From the NCBI GenBank assembly GCA_024364805.1, contig CM044513.1, positions 28,966,424-29,002,844 on the forward strand: a DNA stretch of 36,421 nt. Direction: 5' to 3'. The notes under the pieces were generated by a model that was not told where the DNA came from, ran no database searches, and saw only the letters and a program-made list of their open reading frames with translations. The position numbers and the translations under genes are program-made. Positions 1 through 11,498 of this stretch are shown here, piece by piece. This DNA comes from Euprymna scolopes. Its lineage: Eukaryota; Mollusca; Cephalopoda; Sepiida; Sepiolidae. The first letter of the stretch is position 1. Every line of letters starts with the position of its first letter.

Positions 1-129
1 ATACATAAGTGTATGGATTACAATAAGTGCAATAATGTTTCTTATTGGTATCTAAAGGTATATAGAAGAATAGTCTTGTTAATTTCTAAAAATGTTAAAG
101 TTAAGATACTACTATTACTACTCTACGGT

Positions 130-315
130 TTGACATCTTCTGTTCCAAGCTGCTGAGGTCGGACACCTTGTATTACCATTCATGTTGATTGCTTATCTCC
201 AAACATTACAATCATTGACCAGATGCTCTGTGATGTTTAGAGCATGGAGGTCAGCCTGGATGTTGTCCAGCCATTGTTTCTTTAGCCAGACACAATATTT
301 GCCTCTAACATCAAA
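130..315 (-). pseudogene. LINE ORF2 C-terminal scrap (RTE-like)
   Basis: Minus-strand translation gives a basic stretch KKQWLDNIQADLHALNITEH followed by LVNDCNVWR, a stop, then AINM. It resembles the C-terminal tail found after the reverse transcriptase of RTE-like LINEs (pattern GRPKKRWLD...I..DL...RxxWR..I). Only about 60 residues are visible, no catalytic domain remains, and at least one in-frame stop interrupts it. It is a fossil 3' end of an element. The assignment rests on pattern memory of the family tail and is tentative. Confidence 0.4.
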
Positions 316-339
316 GGACAGCATGCTATACTTTACCAA

Positions 340-1390
340 TCCATTTTCTTCACATGCTCAAACTATCTCAATCTTCCACGTTTGCTTATGGCAATAAGTT
401 TATAAGAATGATTTTGCAAAAGTTGAAAGTAATGTAAAGTTATGGTAGATATGTTTATTAACATGGAATGTAAGGGCTTTTGTTGTATTAAGTAGAAAAA
501 ATAAAGCATTGTAGTAAATGCTGATCTGCCTTTTTTTTTTTTTTTTTTGCAGAAAAATTCATGCATTTCAGTCAGATGAACACGGTCTAAGATGTTCAAT
601 AATGTATTCTAATATTATGAAGAATAACCTGTTAAGAGCTAGAGTTTAGTTCTAAAAATCATGCATTGTGAGAATGAAAGGGTTTATGTATTTCCAAATC
701 AACTATAGTATGCATGAAATAGTATGGATTTTTAAGTGAAATAAGCAATTGTGTAAAAATAATTATACTGGTGAAAAAAAGTCATATGGTTAAGTGAAGT
801 GAGGAGAGTGAGAGGACTTAATGAATATAGAATGAAACCGTTTCTTTCTTTCTTTGTTGGAATACATATTTGAGAGGGGCAGTGTATTTCGGTATAAATG
901 CAATAATTTTTAATATATGCATATTTTTGCGAAATACAAATTAGGGCGTATAGTAAGTGAGAAGTTTTGAAGGTTTATTTAGGAAGTGTTTGTCTTCCTG
1001 TCGGAACTGTAGATGGTAAGATCATTTTATTATATAGATATATGCATATACAAATACACACACACACTAATATATATATATATAAGATGATAAAATCAAA
1101 GATGGCATTAGTTTTGGAATAAATACAAGTGTTGATTGGGAAAAATCTAAAGGAATGTTTTTCTAAAGTAATGTTTTCTAAAGTAACTTTTTCTTACAAA
1201 TCATGGTTCTAAAACATTCAAGACATGCTTGAACACTTTCATTATCTAGATTTAAAAAAATGGATGTAAAAAATAATCCCTATTGAAAAATAATATAGTT
1301 GCGGGAATCATTTTTTTCTATTATCTATAAATGCTCTGGAATTATAAACTAATATCTATTGAGCTTAAACTAAATGTTTAACTACAACAT

Positions 1391-1421
<31 letters not shown>

Positions 1422-2227
1422 TTGTATAATAATTTAAAAAATAGAACTGCAATAATAATAGTGCTTCCAACAAAGCCTTCCAGATTATAACACAAAACAT
1501 TCAATGGGAAAGAGGAGGGGTCAGGTATAGTTGGTGGGGGGGGGGACACTGATCTTCAAGGTATATATATTTTCTTTTAAACACTAAAAAACAAACATCT
1601 ATACATGAACATACAGAAAAAGGATTTGATTGTTGGAATTTAATTTCAACAGTAACAGTTGATTTGTTATTGCAATCACTATTACTTAAAAACAAAAAAC
1701 TATTAAAAATAAAAACAAAAAATGAGTTCAAATTTTTTACCTGAAATCGGATTTACTAGATTTTGTTTTATTTTAAATTTGAAAAATAAACGTTTAAACC
1801 ATTTTTAAATACATTTTTCACAAAGATTGACTAGGTTTAATTGTTTTTATGAAATGAAAATCTATTTTCAAAACATTAATTTCATTTTTTTATGTTCTAA
1901 TATATTTCAGTTATTTTATGGGCTTATCTGCCACTATTGACCTCAGATGGAACTGAAGCAAAATTTTATTTAGATTCTGTAAAAAGTTTAATCCTTATTG
2001 AAACTTATTTAAATATTTTAACTGCTAACATATCGAGTTAAATGAGACAAATATTATAATGTAGTTGACGATAGTCAAGAGCAACTTGAAGGCTCCCTTT
2101 TAATTTACTATATCAAGATTAAGAGGAGGTCCTTTCCCTTTCCCAGGATTACTCCACTTGCTCTTGATTCTACCCTTATAAGGCTGAGTATTTAGAAAGA
2201 AAGCATCAAGTATCATTTTTTAAGCCT
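340..2227. other. AT-rich noncoding stretch with simple repeats
   Basis: No gene or element recognised. It holds a T run near 531-548, short CA and TA runs near 1055-1083, a (TA)n tract near 1391-1418 and a G run near 1538-1547. Open frames here are short and low-complexity. Confidence 0.6.
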
Positions 2228-2391
2228 TTGGTATGATTTGACCAAGGATTGAACACCAGTTTCATGGCCTTTTAGCAAACATCATAATCATTATGCCAAA
2301 TGGGCCAGTAAAAGTAATGTTTCCACACCAGAAATCGAACTTGGGCTGACTGGGTTAAAGCCAGAAATTCTAACCACTAGATTATATGGGA
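2228..2391 (-). repeat. tRNA-Glu-like SINE head or tRNA pseudogene
   Basis: On the minus strand 2391-2320 aligns by eye over its whole length with tRNA-Glu(UUC). It has the 5' acceptor TCCCATA, box A-like TCTAGTGGTTAG, an anticodon arm TCTGG-CTTTAAC-CCAGT, and box B-like GTTCGATTTC. The anticodon loop reads TTA where tRNA-Glu has TTC, and the T stem and 3' acceptor (TGTGGAA) are mismatched, so a working tRNA is unlikely. Downstream on the same strand (about 2290-2228) a second box-B-like GTTCAATCC occurs, suggesting a composite tRNA-derived SINE rather than a lone tRNA gene. Confidence 0.55.
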
Positions 2392-2446
2392 TAAAAATAT
2401 ACATGTGAAATTATATAAACATAAGAAAACACGTAAATTAATCTAT

Positions 2447-2474
2447 GTTTTGACAATGCTAATCGTCTCATCAG
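2447..2474 (-). repeat. CTGATGA-hairpin-AAAAC module
   Basis: The minus strand reads CTGATGA, then a 5-bp stem GACGA/TTGTC closed by TTAGCA, then AAAAC. This has the layout of a hammerhead-type catalytic core (CUGANGA, stem II, GAAA) with G12 replaced by A. No convincing stem I was found. It probably belongs to a SINE tail or body next to the tRNA-like head at 2320-2391. Confidence 0.4.
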
Positions 2475-3239
2475 GGATTAAAAAAAGATTGAATTTCTGA
2501 CAAGACAATTAACATCATTGAAATGTATATTAATCTGCTTAGTACTTTTCTGAGATTTATAGAATTTCACTTAAAAAGCACTGCATATGTATTGAGCACT
2601 TTTGGAAGAAATTGTTTTTGTTTTAATTCAGTACATTTGAATTTATTTATATATAAGTTATGTAAATATATGGCAATTAAGCTACACATAATCTTCCAAA
2701 TTTCATCAGGCTAAAATGCATGTAATTTATGATACCTTAAAGATTCTTTCTAGCTTAATTGCCATATATTTTAATAACTTATTACCTAGCTCTACTCATG
2801 TATTGAGCACTATTGAAGTAAATACTGAAAACTGATACATAAAATATTATATATGCATATACATATATTTATTTATTTATACAAGGTAGTACTTCACATA
2901 ATAGTATACTGGCAATCAGCTGCAAGATGCCTTCCTGAACCTGCAGGTTAAGCACATGTTCGCCACAGCAAATGGTGACATCTGACATTGTAGCTGGGTC
3001 TGGCTTAATCCTAATGAGAAAAATGTATACTTGTATGAGAGTTCTGCAAACAATAATATTTATTCATAGATGTATTACAGATCATCACAACATTGGTACT
3101 GTCAGTTTCAAATCCAAACAAAAACTGATGATATTAATGTTCTTCTGTAACACATATATGAATAATTATTTCTATTGTCAAACAACATCACAGCTCACAC
3201 TAATCAAGGAAGCCAACAAGTCTAAGACTTGAGTTTTGC
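2475..3239. other. Noncoding AT-rich stretch
   Basis: No gene recognised. A TA-rich, TTTA-repeated run lies near 2845-2880. A TTTATT on the plus strand near 3059 could act as a distal minus-strand poly(A) signal for TOMM70, but nothing singles it out. Confidence 0.5.
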
Positions 3240-3346
3240 CTTTATTTGTGCTCATCAGTTGAACACATCCAAACTCAAGATTCAAAACCTGAATCTTTTG
3301 CATGCAAGGTAAGCAACATGCCACCTGAGCAACTGTGCCACATACA
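3240..3346 (-). repeat. tRNA-Ala-like SINE head with hairpin module
   Basis: On the minus strand from 3346 there is a box A-like segment (GTTGCTCAGGTGG), an anticodon-arm-like CTTGCATGCAA as in tRNA-Ala(UGC), and a degenerate box B (GGTTTTGAATC). About 15 bases further on (3258-3230) comes CTGATGAGC...GGCAAAAC, the same type of module as at 2447-2474, then a perfect 6-bp hairpin CAAGTC-TTA-GACTTG. This is the order expected for a tRNA-derived SINE: Pol III promoter head, then body. The tRNA parentage is by eye only. Confidence 0.45.
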
Positions 3347-3695
3347 AGAGAGTCTATTAGCCAACACAAATCAACAAATCGTGGTGAAATCCGATGATAG
3401 AATGTACCTATTTTGTCTCAAACAAGAGGTGTGGTCATCCAACTACTGAGAACCAAAGCCAATGTCTCACAAATAGAATTTTTACATTTGTTAGGAATGG
3501 TGGCACCCAACAAATCTTATGAATAATCGAGCACTCTGCTGGGTTCTCTTCCATGAACCTTACATATAAGATATTGTTATAAGCTAAGAATCAAAACTTT
3601 TTTTTTTCTTTCAAAGAACCCTATGTAAATTTAGTGTACCAGTTCTGCACGAAACAGTGTATAACATCAACACCTTCCAAAACAAGCAAAACTTC

Positions 3696-3701
3696 TTTAT
3701 T
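3696..3701 (-). promoter_or_regulatory. Candidate TOMM70 poly(A) signal
   Basis: TTTATT on the plus strand is AATAAA on the minus strand. It is the first canonical hexamer downstream of the TOMM70 stop codon, giving a 3' UTR of about 350-370 nt. Another AATAAA lies at 3241-3246, so alternative ends are possible. Confidence 0.5.
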
Positions 3702-4042
3702 CAAATTCGCATTTTTCCTATTAAAAAAACTGAATTTACATATTGTCTATTTTATATTTTGTGTACCATTTTTTTTTTTTGGTTTTTGTTTTTTTGTGAA
3801 GAATTGAAAAAAGTCTACCAAACAAGGCTGGGGATGATCTTCACCCTGTGTTTGCTGATTCACAAACTTAAGTGTCACTTAGTTTGAACCAGGCTCAATT
3901 TACAATATTCAAAAAATGGACATTGTTTTACTGTGAATAAAGAGCAACACAATTTTGGGATCAATAGTCAACATGGAAGACTTAGGAAGTGAAGGTTTTA
4001 GGGACGGGTGGTGTAACTTCTATGTTTGTCTAAAAGATCTGG

Positions 4043-4226
4043 CTATTGGGCAACAGTATCCGGCATCGAAGCCATTGCATCAGACATGTTAATACCAAGA
4101 CGACGTGTCACCTCAACCTGAGCTTGTGTAGCATCCATCAACGTATAAAGATGAGCTATTTCATGTTCTGTCCGAGCCAGTTGAATAGCTTTTTGGAAAT
4201 TGGATACTGCTGAGTTTATCTGACCC
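4043..4226 (-). CDS. TOMM70: Mitochondrial import receptor TOM70, last coding exon
   Basis: TOM70 is a tetratricopeptide-repeat receptor of the mitochondrial outer membrane that binds Hsp70/Hsp90-delivered precursors, chiefly carrier proteins, and passes them to the TOM pore. This exon encodes the C-terminal end: GQINSAVSNFQKAIQLARTE, then HEIAHLYTLMDATQAQVEV, a basic TRRLGI and a short tail ending DTVAQ-stop. From memory of the human protein it lines up with RGNMEKAIDMFNKAINLAKS and EMEMAHLYSLCDAAHAQTEV, i.e. the last TPR helices. The acceptor is tttgatttccAG just before 4226, splitting an Arg codon after its second base, which fits the RG at the family junction. The tail after TRRLGI is about 17 residues longer than I recall for the human protein. 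Upstream exons were not found in the window; a jockey-like LINE in the same orientation lies in the preceding intron. Confidence 0.88.
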
Positions 4227-4422
4227 CTGGAAATCAAAGAAAAGAAAATTATTTTAATTTAAAAGCATGTAATAACTAGAGATGAGCATACATAATAAAA
4301 AGTTAAATAAAAATGAAAATTGAATTATTTTAACCAATGATGTAGGTTTTCTTTGCAAAGTTCACTCGAGAATAAGGGTTAATGAGTGTACAGTAGTCAA
4401 TGGGAAAATGTTGTAGTAATCG

Positions 4423-4848
4423 TTAGTGGTGGAAATTTGGTAAATTGGATGACTTAAGGGGACGGCTCATCAAGAATTTGTTTACGTTAGATTTGAAGAC
4501 GACCATATTGTAGTCAGTTGGAAAGCAGGAAATTGGAACAGAGTTCCACAGGCAAGCAGTTCTAAGAAAGAAGCTTTGTTCATGGAATCTATGTTTAGGT
4601 TTAAGCACAGATAAAGGGTGGGGGAAATTATTGATTGTGGTTTCAGCTAGACAAGTGTTTCTCGTGAAAGTAAAGCCAGTGGTGACCATAGATTGAAACT
4701 CAGATGAGCACTTATCAAAATAACGATAAAGCAGAGACAGGCTCGCAACGTCTCTTCTATGGAAAGAGGTTGCAGGGAAGAGAAAAGGGCATACCCCAAT
4801 AAGCCTACAAAGTCTATTTTGAACTCTTATCCTGCTCAAATGTGGCAA
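4423..4848 (-). pseudogene. LINE copy A C-terminal segment
   Basis: This 141-residue frame carries the family C-terminus: RVQNRLCRLIG, then FHRRDVASLSLLYRYF, KHRFHEQSFFLRTACLWNS and VFKSNVNKFLMSRPLK before the stop. The same block recurs in copies B-F, which is how the family was tracked. It follows the RT domain and contains the conserved WNS(L/V)P motif common to jockey/CR1-type LINE C-termini. Confidence 0.75.
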
Positions 4849-6457
4849 CAGTATTCCATCCTTGGATGTACTTGGCTTTTATACAGGTAGAGAATTGCAT
4901 CAGCAGTGTGATATCTACTGGAGCGGTAGAACGACCCCACAATTTTTTTTGCTGTACGTGTTCCATCTCAGATCAGAAGTAAAGGTCAGACCAAAAAGCT
5001 TGTCAAAAAAAAAAAAAAATGGAGCCTCCTCAAAACGAGAGCAATTCATTTCAATTGATGTCAGACGGTGATCAGAGCATTGATGATGAATAGATAGAAG
5101 CTTGGTTTTAGATGCATTAAAATTAACCAGCCACCTCTTTTCCTATTGCACTACATGATCAGGATCAGAAGAGAGAATCAGAGAGAACTTATTCATTTAC
5201 AGCTTTTGAAGTATTGCCATAGATGTTAGTGTTATCAGCATAAATGTTTCCGAATGATCTTAGGATGTGATTTTTGGGAGATCATTGATATAGATCAGGA
5301 GGGAATCTAATACTGTGAGCTTTTGATTTCTACTCATCAACCACTACTCTTATAAACCTATTGGAGAGAAATGATTTAATAATTGAAAAGACGTTTCCAG
5401 CTATACCATAGCTGGAGATTTTGAGGAGTAGACCTTTATGCTATATCTCATCAAAGGCCTTTAATATGTCAAGGGAAATTGCCCTAGAAAGGAAGCCTCT
5501 ATCAAGAGATTTGCTAATCCTATGAGATATAACTGAGAACATCTGCTGTAGATCTAGAAGAACGGAAACCATATTGCATGTCACTGAGGAGATTCTTTTT
5601 GCTGAGGTTGTTTACTACTTCTCTATTTAACACAGATTCCAGCTACTTGCTCATGACGTGGAGATTGATTGGTGTGTATTGGAACGGAAATAAGCGATCA
5701 ACTGAATTTTTAAATAGGGACATACTGATGAGGTTTTCCAGGGCGTTGGGAAGCAATTCTGCTTAAGACAATGCTTAACCAACTTTGTAAGTATGAGAGC
5801 TAGTTCTGGTTGAAGCTTTTTGAGCACTATAATAGGAATGCCGTCAGGGCCAGTTGTTTTACTGGAATTGAGGTTTTTGATTAGCTTGGCAACATCACAT
5901 ACATATTTGTATGTCACATAGTATGTTTTCAAACTCAGGAGGAAATACAGGGACTTGGTGGCTCTGATCACATAGTGTAGAAGTTTTTGGCAAAGAGTTT
6001 GGCTTTGTCCAATGCTAACAAGATTACCTCAGGCCCATTGATGATGGTTGGAATAGAGCATACACTTCTATTCAGGACCCTGATTGTTATTTGCCAAAAT
6101 TGGTGGGAACCAAGCCACTGCTCAGCTACTTTGGACTTGACGGACTGAGTATACAACTCTCTTGCATTCTTTTTTACTCTTTTACAGTGGTTGCTGGCAG
6201 TCTTGAAGGCGGCTTTAGACTCAGTACATCTATTAAGTTGGAAGCAATGGAAATAGTGATTTCTGTGATGGAAGAAGCACATTCTGAAGAGAAAAACGGC
6301 TAGCTCTTAGGTTTTTGCTGGAATTTTTTGGAGGGTATGAAGCGAACTATACCTATAATTAACTGTTCTGTCTGGTCTGATACTATAAAGGATACACTTT
6401 TTTTTAAAACATGGAACGCAGAGGTAGATCTGATATAAATGTACAAAACTATCCCAG

Positions 6458-7012
6458 TCAGTCAGTCAGAGTATCGATATACTGTATGATGGAGAGGTAT
6501 TCAGAGGACTTATTACATTTTGTTTTTATCTTAACTGAGACAACCGAGTGGTCAGAAGATCCCAGTGGGGACAAAGCGGAAGATGAACATAGCTCAGGGC
6601 AAGTTGTAAGAAAACGGTCTAGGAGACTTGCATACTGACCATCAGTGTCAGGCACACGGGTGAGTTTGTGAACAATCTGAGTTAGGTCATAAACAATGGA
6701 GAAATCATGATAGAACCTCCACTCATCATCTGTCTTGTTTGAGTGGGCTAACCATTCGACATTGTGAACATTAAAGTCTCCACAGATGTAAATGTTAGCT
6801 GAAGGATGAGCAAACAGGATGTGGTCAATTTTCTCAGATATGCTCTGTAAGATAGTAACTCCGTTGTTATGGGGGTGATAGAGGGTAAATATAAATGCAG
6901 TGGTGTGAGCAAGTGCAATCTGAAAGCACATATAGGGCAAATTAGGATTTTCTCTGGAAATGTCCCTACCACATGGAAAGCCATCTCTAATGTAGGCACA
7001 TATTCCATGCAA
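6458..7012 (-). pseudogene. LINE copy A endonuclease segment
   Basis: APE-type endonuclease that nicks target DNA for target-primed reverse transcription. The segment begins inside the domain (MHGICAYIRDGFPCGRDIS) and runs through YICGDFNVHNVEWL (Asp/Asn catalytic pocket) and LGSSDHSVVSVK (catalytic His). It is the best preserved endonuclease core of this family in the window. The N-terminal part (the NIRGLRSN-type motif seen in copy B) is out of frame upstream. Confidence 0.75.
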
Positions 7013-7808
7013 ATGGCGATTTTGGTGGGTCAGATTTGGATGTTAAATTAGAATATGCTTTAATTACGAACTCATCTATGGAAATAGTCGGTCTAATGCC
7101 AGTTTTGCTTAGGAAGAATAGTTCTGGTTTGATCTCCTGTAATTGGATTTCAACCTCTGATGGTTGGAATATAGACCCCTGATGTTGGAGAAGGAGACAT
7201 GGTAATGGAGGTCTACATTGGAAATTGGAGTTCTGGGTTTAATTATGTGTTCTTTCTGGAGACTTTTCAAGATGCAGTTTTAGAATTTGCAGAATAGGTT
7301 GACAAACTTGGTTAGAGAAGTGCAGAGAAGAAACATAAGAGAGAAAAAGATGTGAAGAAATTTTTTTTTGTAGATCATGATATGGTAAAGTAAATTACCC
7401 ACTAATATGGCATCGAGAAGCCCCACCAGAAGCTACTGCATGGTCCAGATTTTATTCATCAAATGGCAATACAGCAGCCCCTTTGAAGTACTTTGCATCT
7501 GCTGATAGGATGCCCTCCTTAGTGGTTAGTCCAAGTTCGGGTCCCTGATTACAGGTGGATAACGTCAGCCCAGTTAAAACGTTTACTTCCCGCACCCTTA
7601 TAAGTGACATGGCTTCTAGGATAAACATAGAAACATAAAATTTTGGACATCTCGGACAACTTCAAGCAAAAATACTTCGAATACAGCTTTTTCTTCTTTT
7701 GTCAGAAAAATCACTCATTCTAAATGAGGACTGAGGAACAAATTAGAAGAAGCAAAAGTTACGGCAGCTGCCGATAATGCATCCACAATGCACTGGCTAC
7801 TCTCCATT

Positions 7809-8302
7809 AAAAAAAATGAAAATAAGTATTCTACTTAAAATAAGTACAATTGATCTGTTTAGGGGAAGTATGGTGATAGGTTCCCCTCTCATTAACTGAA
7901 ATAAAGAAAGAATTCAGTTGGCAAAATTAACGTATGTAATTCTTGAGCAACTCGGCTAATTTCCTTGAGTCATTCCAGACTTAATTTGAATGGAAATTGT
8001 CTACCCCTTTTGCTAACATTCGATGCTAGGTGGCACATTTATTTATTTGAAAAGTATACTAAAATAGAATGGCGTTAGCAGTTTTTCTTTTTTGCAAAAG
8101 AATGTGGACAGACATTAAATTCAAAATTGGAGAATGCATTTATTTTGAGGAAAAATAGCAAGTGAATCACAAGCCACAAATTGATAAAAATGGAAAAAAG
8201 TTTAAGCCACCGAGTAGAAAATGAAACTAAAAAGTAGAAAAAGAACTAAATGTTTCAAGATTTTTAAATACTAGTTGACTTAAAAAGATGCTTTTTTTCT
8301 TA
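7809..8302. other. Intergenic or intronic spacer
   Basis: An A run follows the 5' border of LINE copy A, then AT-rich DNA with no recognised gene or repeat family. Confidence 0.5.
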
Positions 8303-8649
8303 GTGTTCGTCTGAGCTCTAATCTATGGTTCCACCTCGCCAGACTTTCACAAGAAACACTCGTTTAGCCGAAAACACTATCAATAATTTCTCACACTCTT
8401 TATCTGTGCCTAAACCTAAATGTAGATTCCATGAACAAAGCTTCTTTCTTAGAAATGCACACCTGTGGCCATCTTCAAGTCCAATGTGAACAAGTTTTTG
8501 ATGAGCCGTTCTCCTTAAGTAATCCAATTTTACCAAATTTTCACTTGTAACGATTACTATGATATTGTCCTTCTTTTGATCACTGTACAAACTTTAAACT
8601 TGAGCAGCCTCTGGGCCTTAATAAGTGGTGATTCGCTTACAAAAAAAAA
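8303..8649 (+). mobile_element. Jockey-like LINE, 5'-truncated copy C
   Basis: Starts in the C-terminal coding block (CCACCTCGCCAGACTTTCAC), continues through the FHEQSFFLR-encoding segment and the VFKSN(V)NKFLM-encoding segment, and ends with GGGCCTTAATAAGTGGTGATTC and a poly(A) run at 8641-8649. About 45 bases are missing inside (after CACCTGTGG) relative to copies D and E. It is a dead-on-arrival insertion produced by 5' truncation. Confidence 0.8.
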
Positions 8650-9429
8650 TTGTAAGGAAAATATTTTTTATTGGCAGTCATGTCAAGTAATAAAGTATAT
8701 ATGAAAGAAAAATAACAAAAAAAAAAATTAATGATTATTTGATTATTCTCATCGTGCAGGTTAAACTCAATGCCTTTTCTTATTTAATTTTCTTTCATAT
8801 CTTTTTATCTATTTTGTAACAGAAAAATTTCATTCTCGGATCATACAGGTACACACACTGTTTTACATTTTTATTTTTCGTCTTATCACCTGTTTATGTT
8901 TGTAACATTCTTTATTTTTTATCAAAAATATTGTTTCAAGATAAAAAGTAAAATAAAAAAGGAAATGTTACAAAAAATCTATTTGAAAAAAAATTGTAAT
9001 ATTTCAATCTGCTTTTATTCTTGAATCTAGGTTTAACCACGTTAGCATATAAAGGTAAGAAATTGAGAAATAAAAATGCAAAATATATACAACCTTCCAT
9101 TCGAAACTTCTCATCTTTCAAATTTACATTGAATTTAACACCAATTAAACAACTTAAATTTATTCTTAAGATTCATTAAGCTTAAGCCTTAAATTTTAAA
9201 CATTTTCCAGAATCAAAATCATAATGGATTTTTACAAAAAATTGGATTAAGGATTCTGGGTATAAGGTTTAATATCATGATATCTTGATTCTTTTCATTC
9301 ATCTATTAATTAATGCACAATATCTGGTATTAAAATCGAAGGTATGAATTTTTTCAAAAGGTTTCCTTTCCACTTTTGTGCCATTTTGTGTAAAACTAAA
9401 TTAAACTAAGAATATCATCCACTGTACAT
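8650..9429. other. AT-rich spacer
   Basis: No gene or repeat recognised; strongly AT-rich with long A and T runs. Confidence 0.5.
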
Positions 9430-9978
9430 TCCAAGAGAAAGATATCGGAATTCGCATCTCAAAAGCATGGACTGCATTGGATAGGCTACATTCAGTACGG
9501 ACTTCGAGACTGGCTGACAAACTGAAAAGGCAGTTCTTCAGGGGAGTGGTAGAGTGTCCTTGTTTATGGTGCTACAACCTGGACACTCACCAAAAGATTG
9601 GAACAAAAACTAGACGGCACATACACCCATATGCTAAGAACAATATTAAATATATCTTGGCAAAATCATCCCACGAAGCAGCAACTTTATGGCAATCTAC
9701 CTGCCATATCTAATACCATCAGAGAAAGATGCCTACCATTTGCCGGTCATTGTCTGAGGAGCAAGCATGAATTGGTGAGTGATGTATTGCTATGGACTCC
9801 ACGACATGGACGCGCAAGCAGAGGACGACCTAGATCCACGTACATCCAACAAATAGCACACGACGCCAACTGTGAGCTTGAGGATGAGGCAACTGATGGA
9901 AGACAGGAAACTCTGGAGAGGAAGAGTCACATTGGTCCGGGCAAGGAGCCCGTCATGATGATGATGATGATGATGATG
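9430..9978 (+). mobile_element. RTE-like LINE 3' fragment with (ATG)n tail
   Basis: C-terminal part of a LINE ORF2. One frame (9477-9713) starts DRLHSVRTSRLADKLKRQFF; a frame shift near 9600 leads to KLDGTYTHMLRTILNISWQN and then RERCLPFAGHCLRSKHELVS, LLWTPRHGRASRGRPRSTYI and QQIAHDANCELED. This is the tail seen after the RT domain in RTE-type and F52C9.6-like transposon proteins. It ends with an (ATG)n microsatellite at about 9955-9978; such LINEs often end in short tandem repeats instead of poly(A). The RT catalytic core is missing (5' truncation). At least one frameshift is present near 9600 and another after QQIAHDANCELED. Confidence 0.75.
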
Positions 9979-10601
9979 TACATTCCAAAATTCATAAGTT
10001 ATGGGTGAATTCTAGACATGAAAATGTCTAAGCATATGCACACACTAACTTGATTATTTTTATTAAATATTTAAATATTTTAAAAATATTTTTAAGATGA
10101 TTGAAATCATGACTACACTATCAGTCTATCATTTTACCAATGAGCCACGATGGCTTGTCAAATTTCATGCATGGTTTTTTAATATTCTTAAATGTAAGAT
10201 CTATCGGATCCGTTTTAAATATGTCAAATACTATCCACTAAGAAAACAGAACTATTAAACTTGAAATAGTGATATAAAACAAGGAGAAAGACGCGACTTT
10301 AGAAGTTAATATCCCCAAAGATATTGGCAAATATACCCAGTGAATCAAGTGTCTTAGATTCAAAGAATTGCACTTAAAGCTAGTTAGAATCTTTAAAAGA
10401 TCTCTCGGTTGGAATATATGAAATAGCGGGTGAATGTCTAGTATTCGAACACTCTACTTGAACAAACTCATAAGAAAATTAAAAAAATTTCCTTACTTCT
10501 ACATTATGGATATTATTGACCTATTATTTTGCCATCTAATTTATATATGTGTTTGTACTATGTAAGTTAGCTGAAAAAACAGTCTTTCTTTCTCTAACTG
10601 C
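9979..10601. other. AT-rich spacer
   Basis: No gene or element recognised between the RTE-like fragment and the 3' end of LINE copy B. Confidence 0.5.
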
Positions 10602-10886
10602 TTTTTTTATTTTTTACATAGGAGTCACCACTTATCAAGGCCCGGAGGCCACTCGAGGATAAGTGTTAATGGGTATACATTAGTCATTGCGATTATAGGG
10701 TAGTAAACATAAGTAGTGAGAATTTTGTAAATTGGATTACTTGGGGGGGGGGTCATCAAGAACTTGTTTACGTTGGACTTGAAGACAATCAGATTGTAGT
10801 CAGCTGGAAAGCAGGCAATCGGAAGAGAGTTCCACAGGCATGCAGTTCTAAGGAAAAAGCTTTGTTCATGGAATCTACGTTTAGGT

Positions 10887-11498
10887 TTAGGCACAGTTAA
10901 AGAGTGTGGGAAATTGTTGAAATTTGGCTAGACAAGTGTTTTTCGTGAAAGTCTGGCGAGGGGGGACCATAGATTGAAGTTCAGATGAGCACTTGCCATG
11001 AAAATAACAATAAAACAAAGACAGGCTCACAGCGTCTCTTTTGTGGGAAAGAGGTTGCAGGGAAGAGAAAAGGGCATCCCCCAATAAGCTATGAAGTCTA
11101 TTATGAACTCTGTCAAGGCAGGATAAGTTGCTTCTAGCAGCTCCTGCCCAGATGTGGCAACAGTACTCCATCGTTGGCCGAACCTGGCTTACATCAGTAG
11201 TGAGATATCTACTGGAGCGGTAAAAGAATCCCACCATTTTTCTAGCGATCTTGGCAATGATTTGATATATTTTCCATTTCAGATGGGGAGTAAAGGTCAA
11301 GCCCAGAAGCTTGTCAAAACATGAAGCCTCCCCAAGACGAAAGTCATTCATTTCAAGTGAGGACAGCTGGGCATCAGAGCATTGATGATATAAAGATAAA
11401 AGCTTGATTTTAGATGCATTAAAATTAACCAGCCACTTTTTACCCCATTGTACCACATGCTCAAGATCAGAGGAGAGAGTCAGACAGAACTTGGTCAT
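10887..11498 (-). pseudogene. LINE copy B RT thumb and C-terminal part
   Basis: A 203-residue frame: SSDLEHVVQWGKKWLVNFNA, KIKLLSLYHQ, FTPHLKWKIYQIIAKIARK, RPTMEYCCHIWAG and LDRVHNRLHSL, then the HKRDAVSLSLFYCYFHGKCS block. These are the post-catalytic RT motifs (W....L..N..K; LG...; Y.K..I.P.LEY...W) of jockey/CR1-type elements. The catalytic YADY box lies just upstream, out of this frame. Confidence 0.75.

Larger units (their letters stand above)
4363..7808 (-). mobile_element. Jockey-like non-LTR retrotransposon, copy A
   Basis: Long copy of an APE-endonuclease/reverse-transcriptase LINE. Minus-strand order: 5' leader (7808 to about 7380), endonuclease (about 7300-6540), linker and RT (about 6300-5170), C-terminal region (4848-4423), 3' UTR cut at CTCGAGTG near 4363. 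Endonuclease motifs are intact in one frame of 184 residues (7012-6458): YICGDFNVHNVEW and GSSDHSVV. RT shows TTGPDGIPIIVLKKLQPEL. The catalytic box reads YADN, not YADD, and about 50 bases carrying the SQGSILGPTLF motif are missing near 5300. Several frameshifts and stops split it. The end normally reading GGGCCTTGATAAGTGGT and poly(A) is absent here, so the 3' tip is lost. It lies in the intron before the TOMM70 terminal exon. Clade assignment (jockey/CR1 group) is by general resemblance. Confidence 0.85.

Noticed and set aside
3230-3258. A hammerhead ribozyme on the minus strand (CTGATGA ... AAAAC followed by a 6-bp hairpin).
   Set aside because: G12 is replaced by A, stem II is only two pairs, and neither a proper cleavage triplet nor stem I could be formed. 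Kept only as a recurring motif, not called as a ribozyme.
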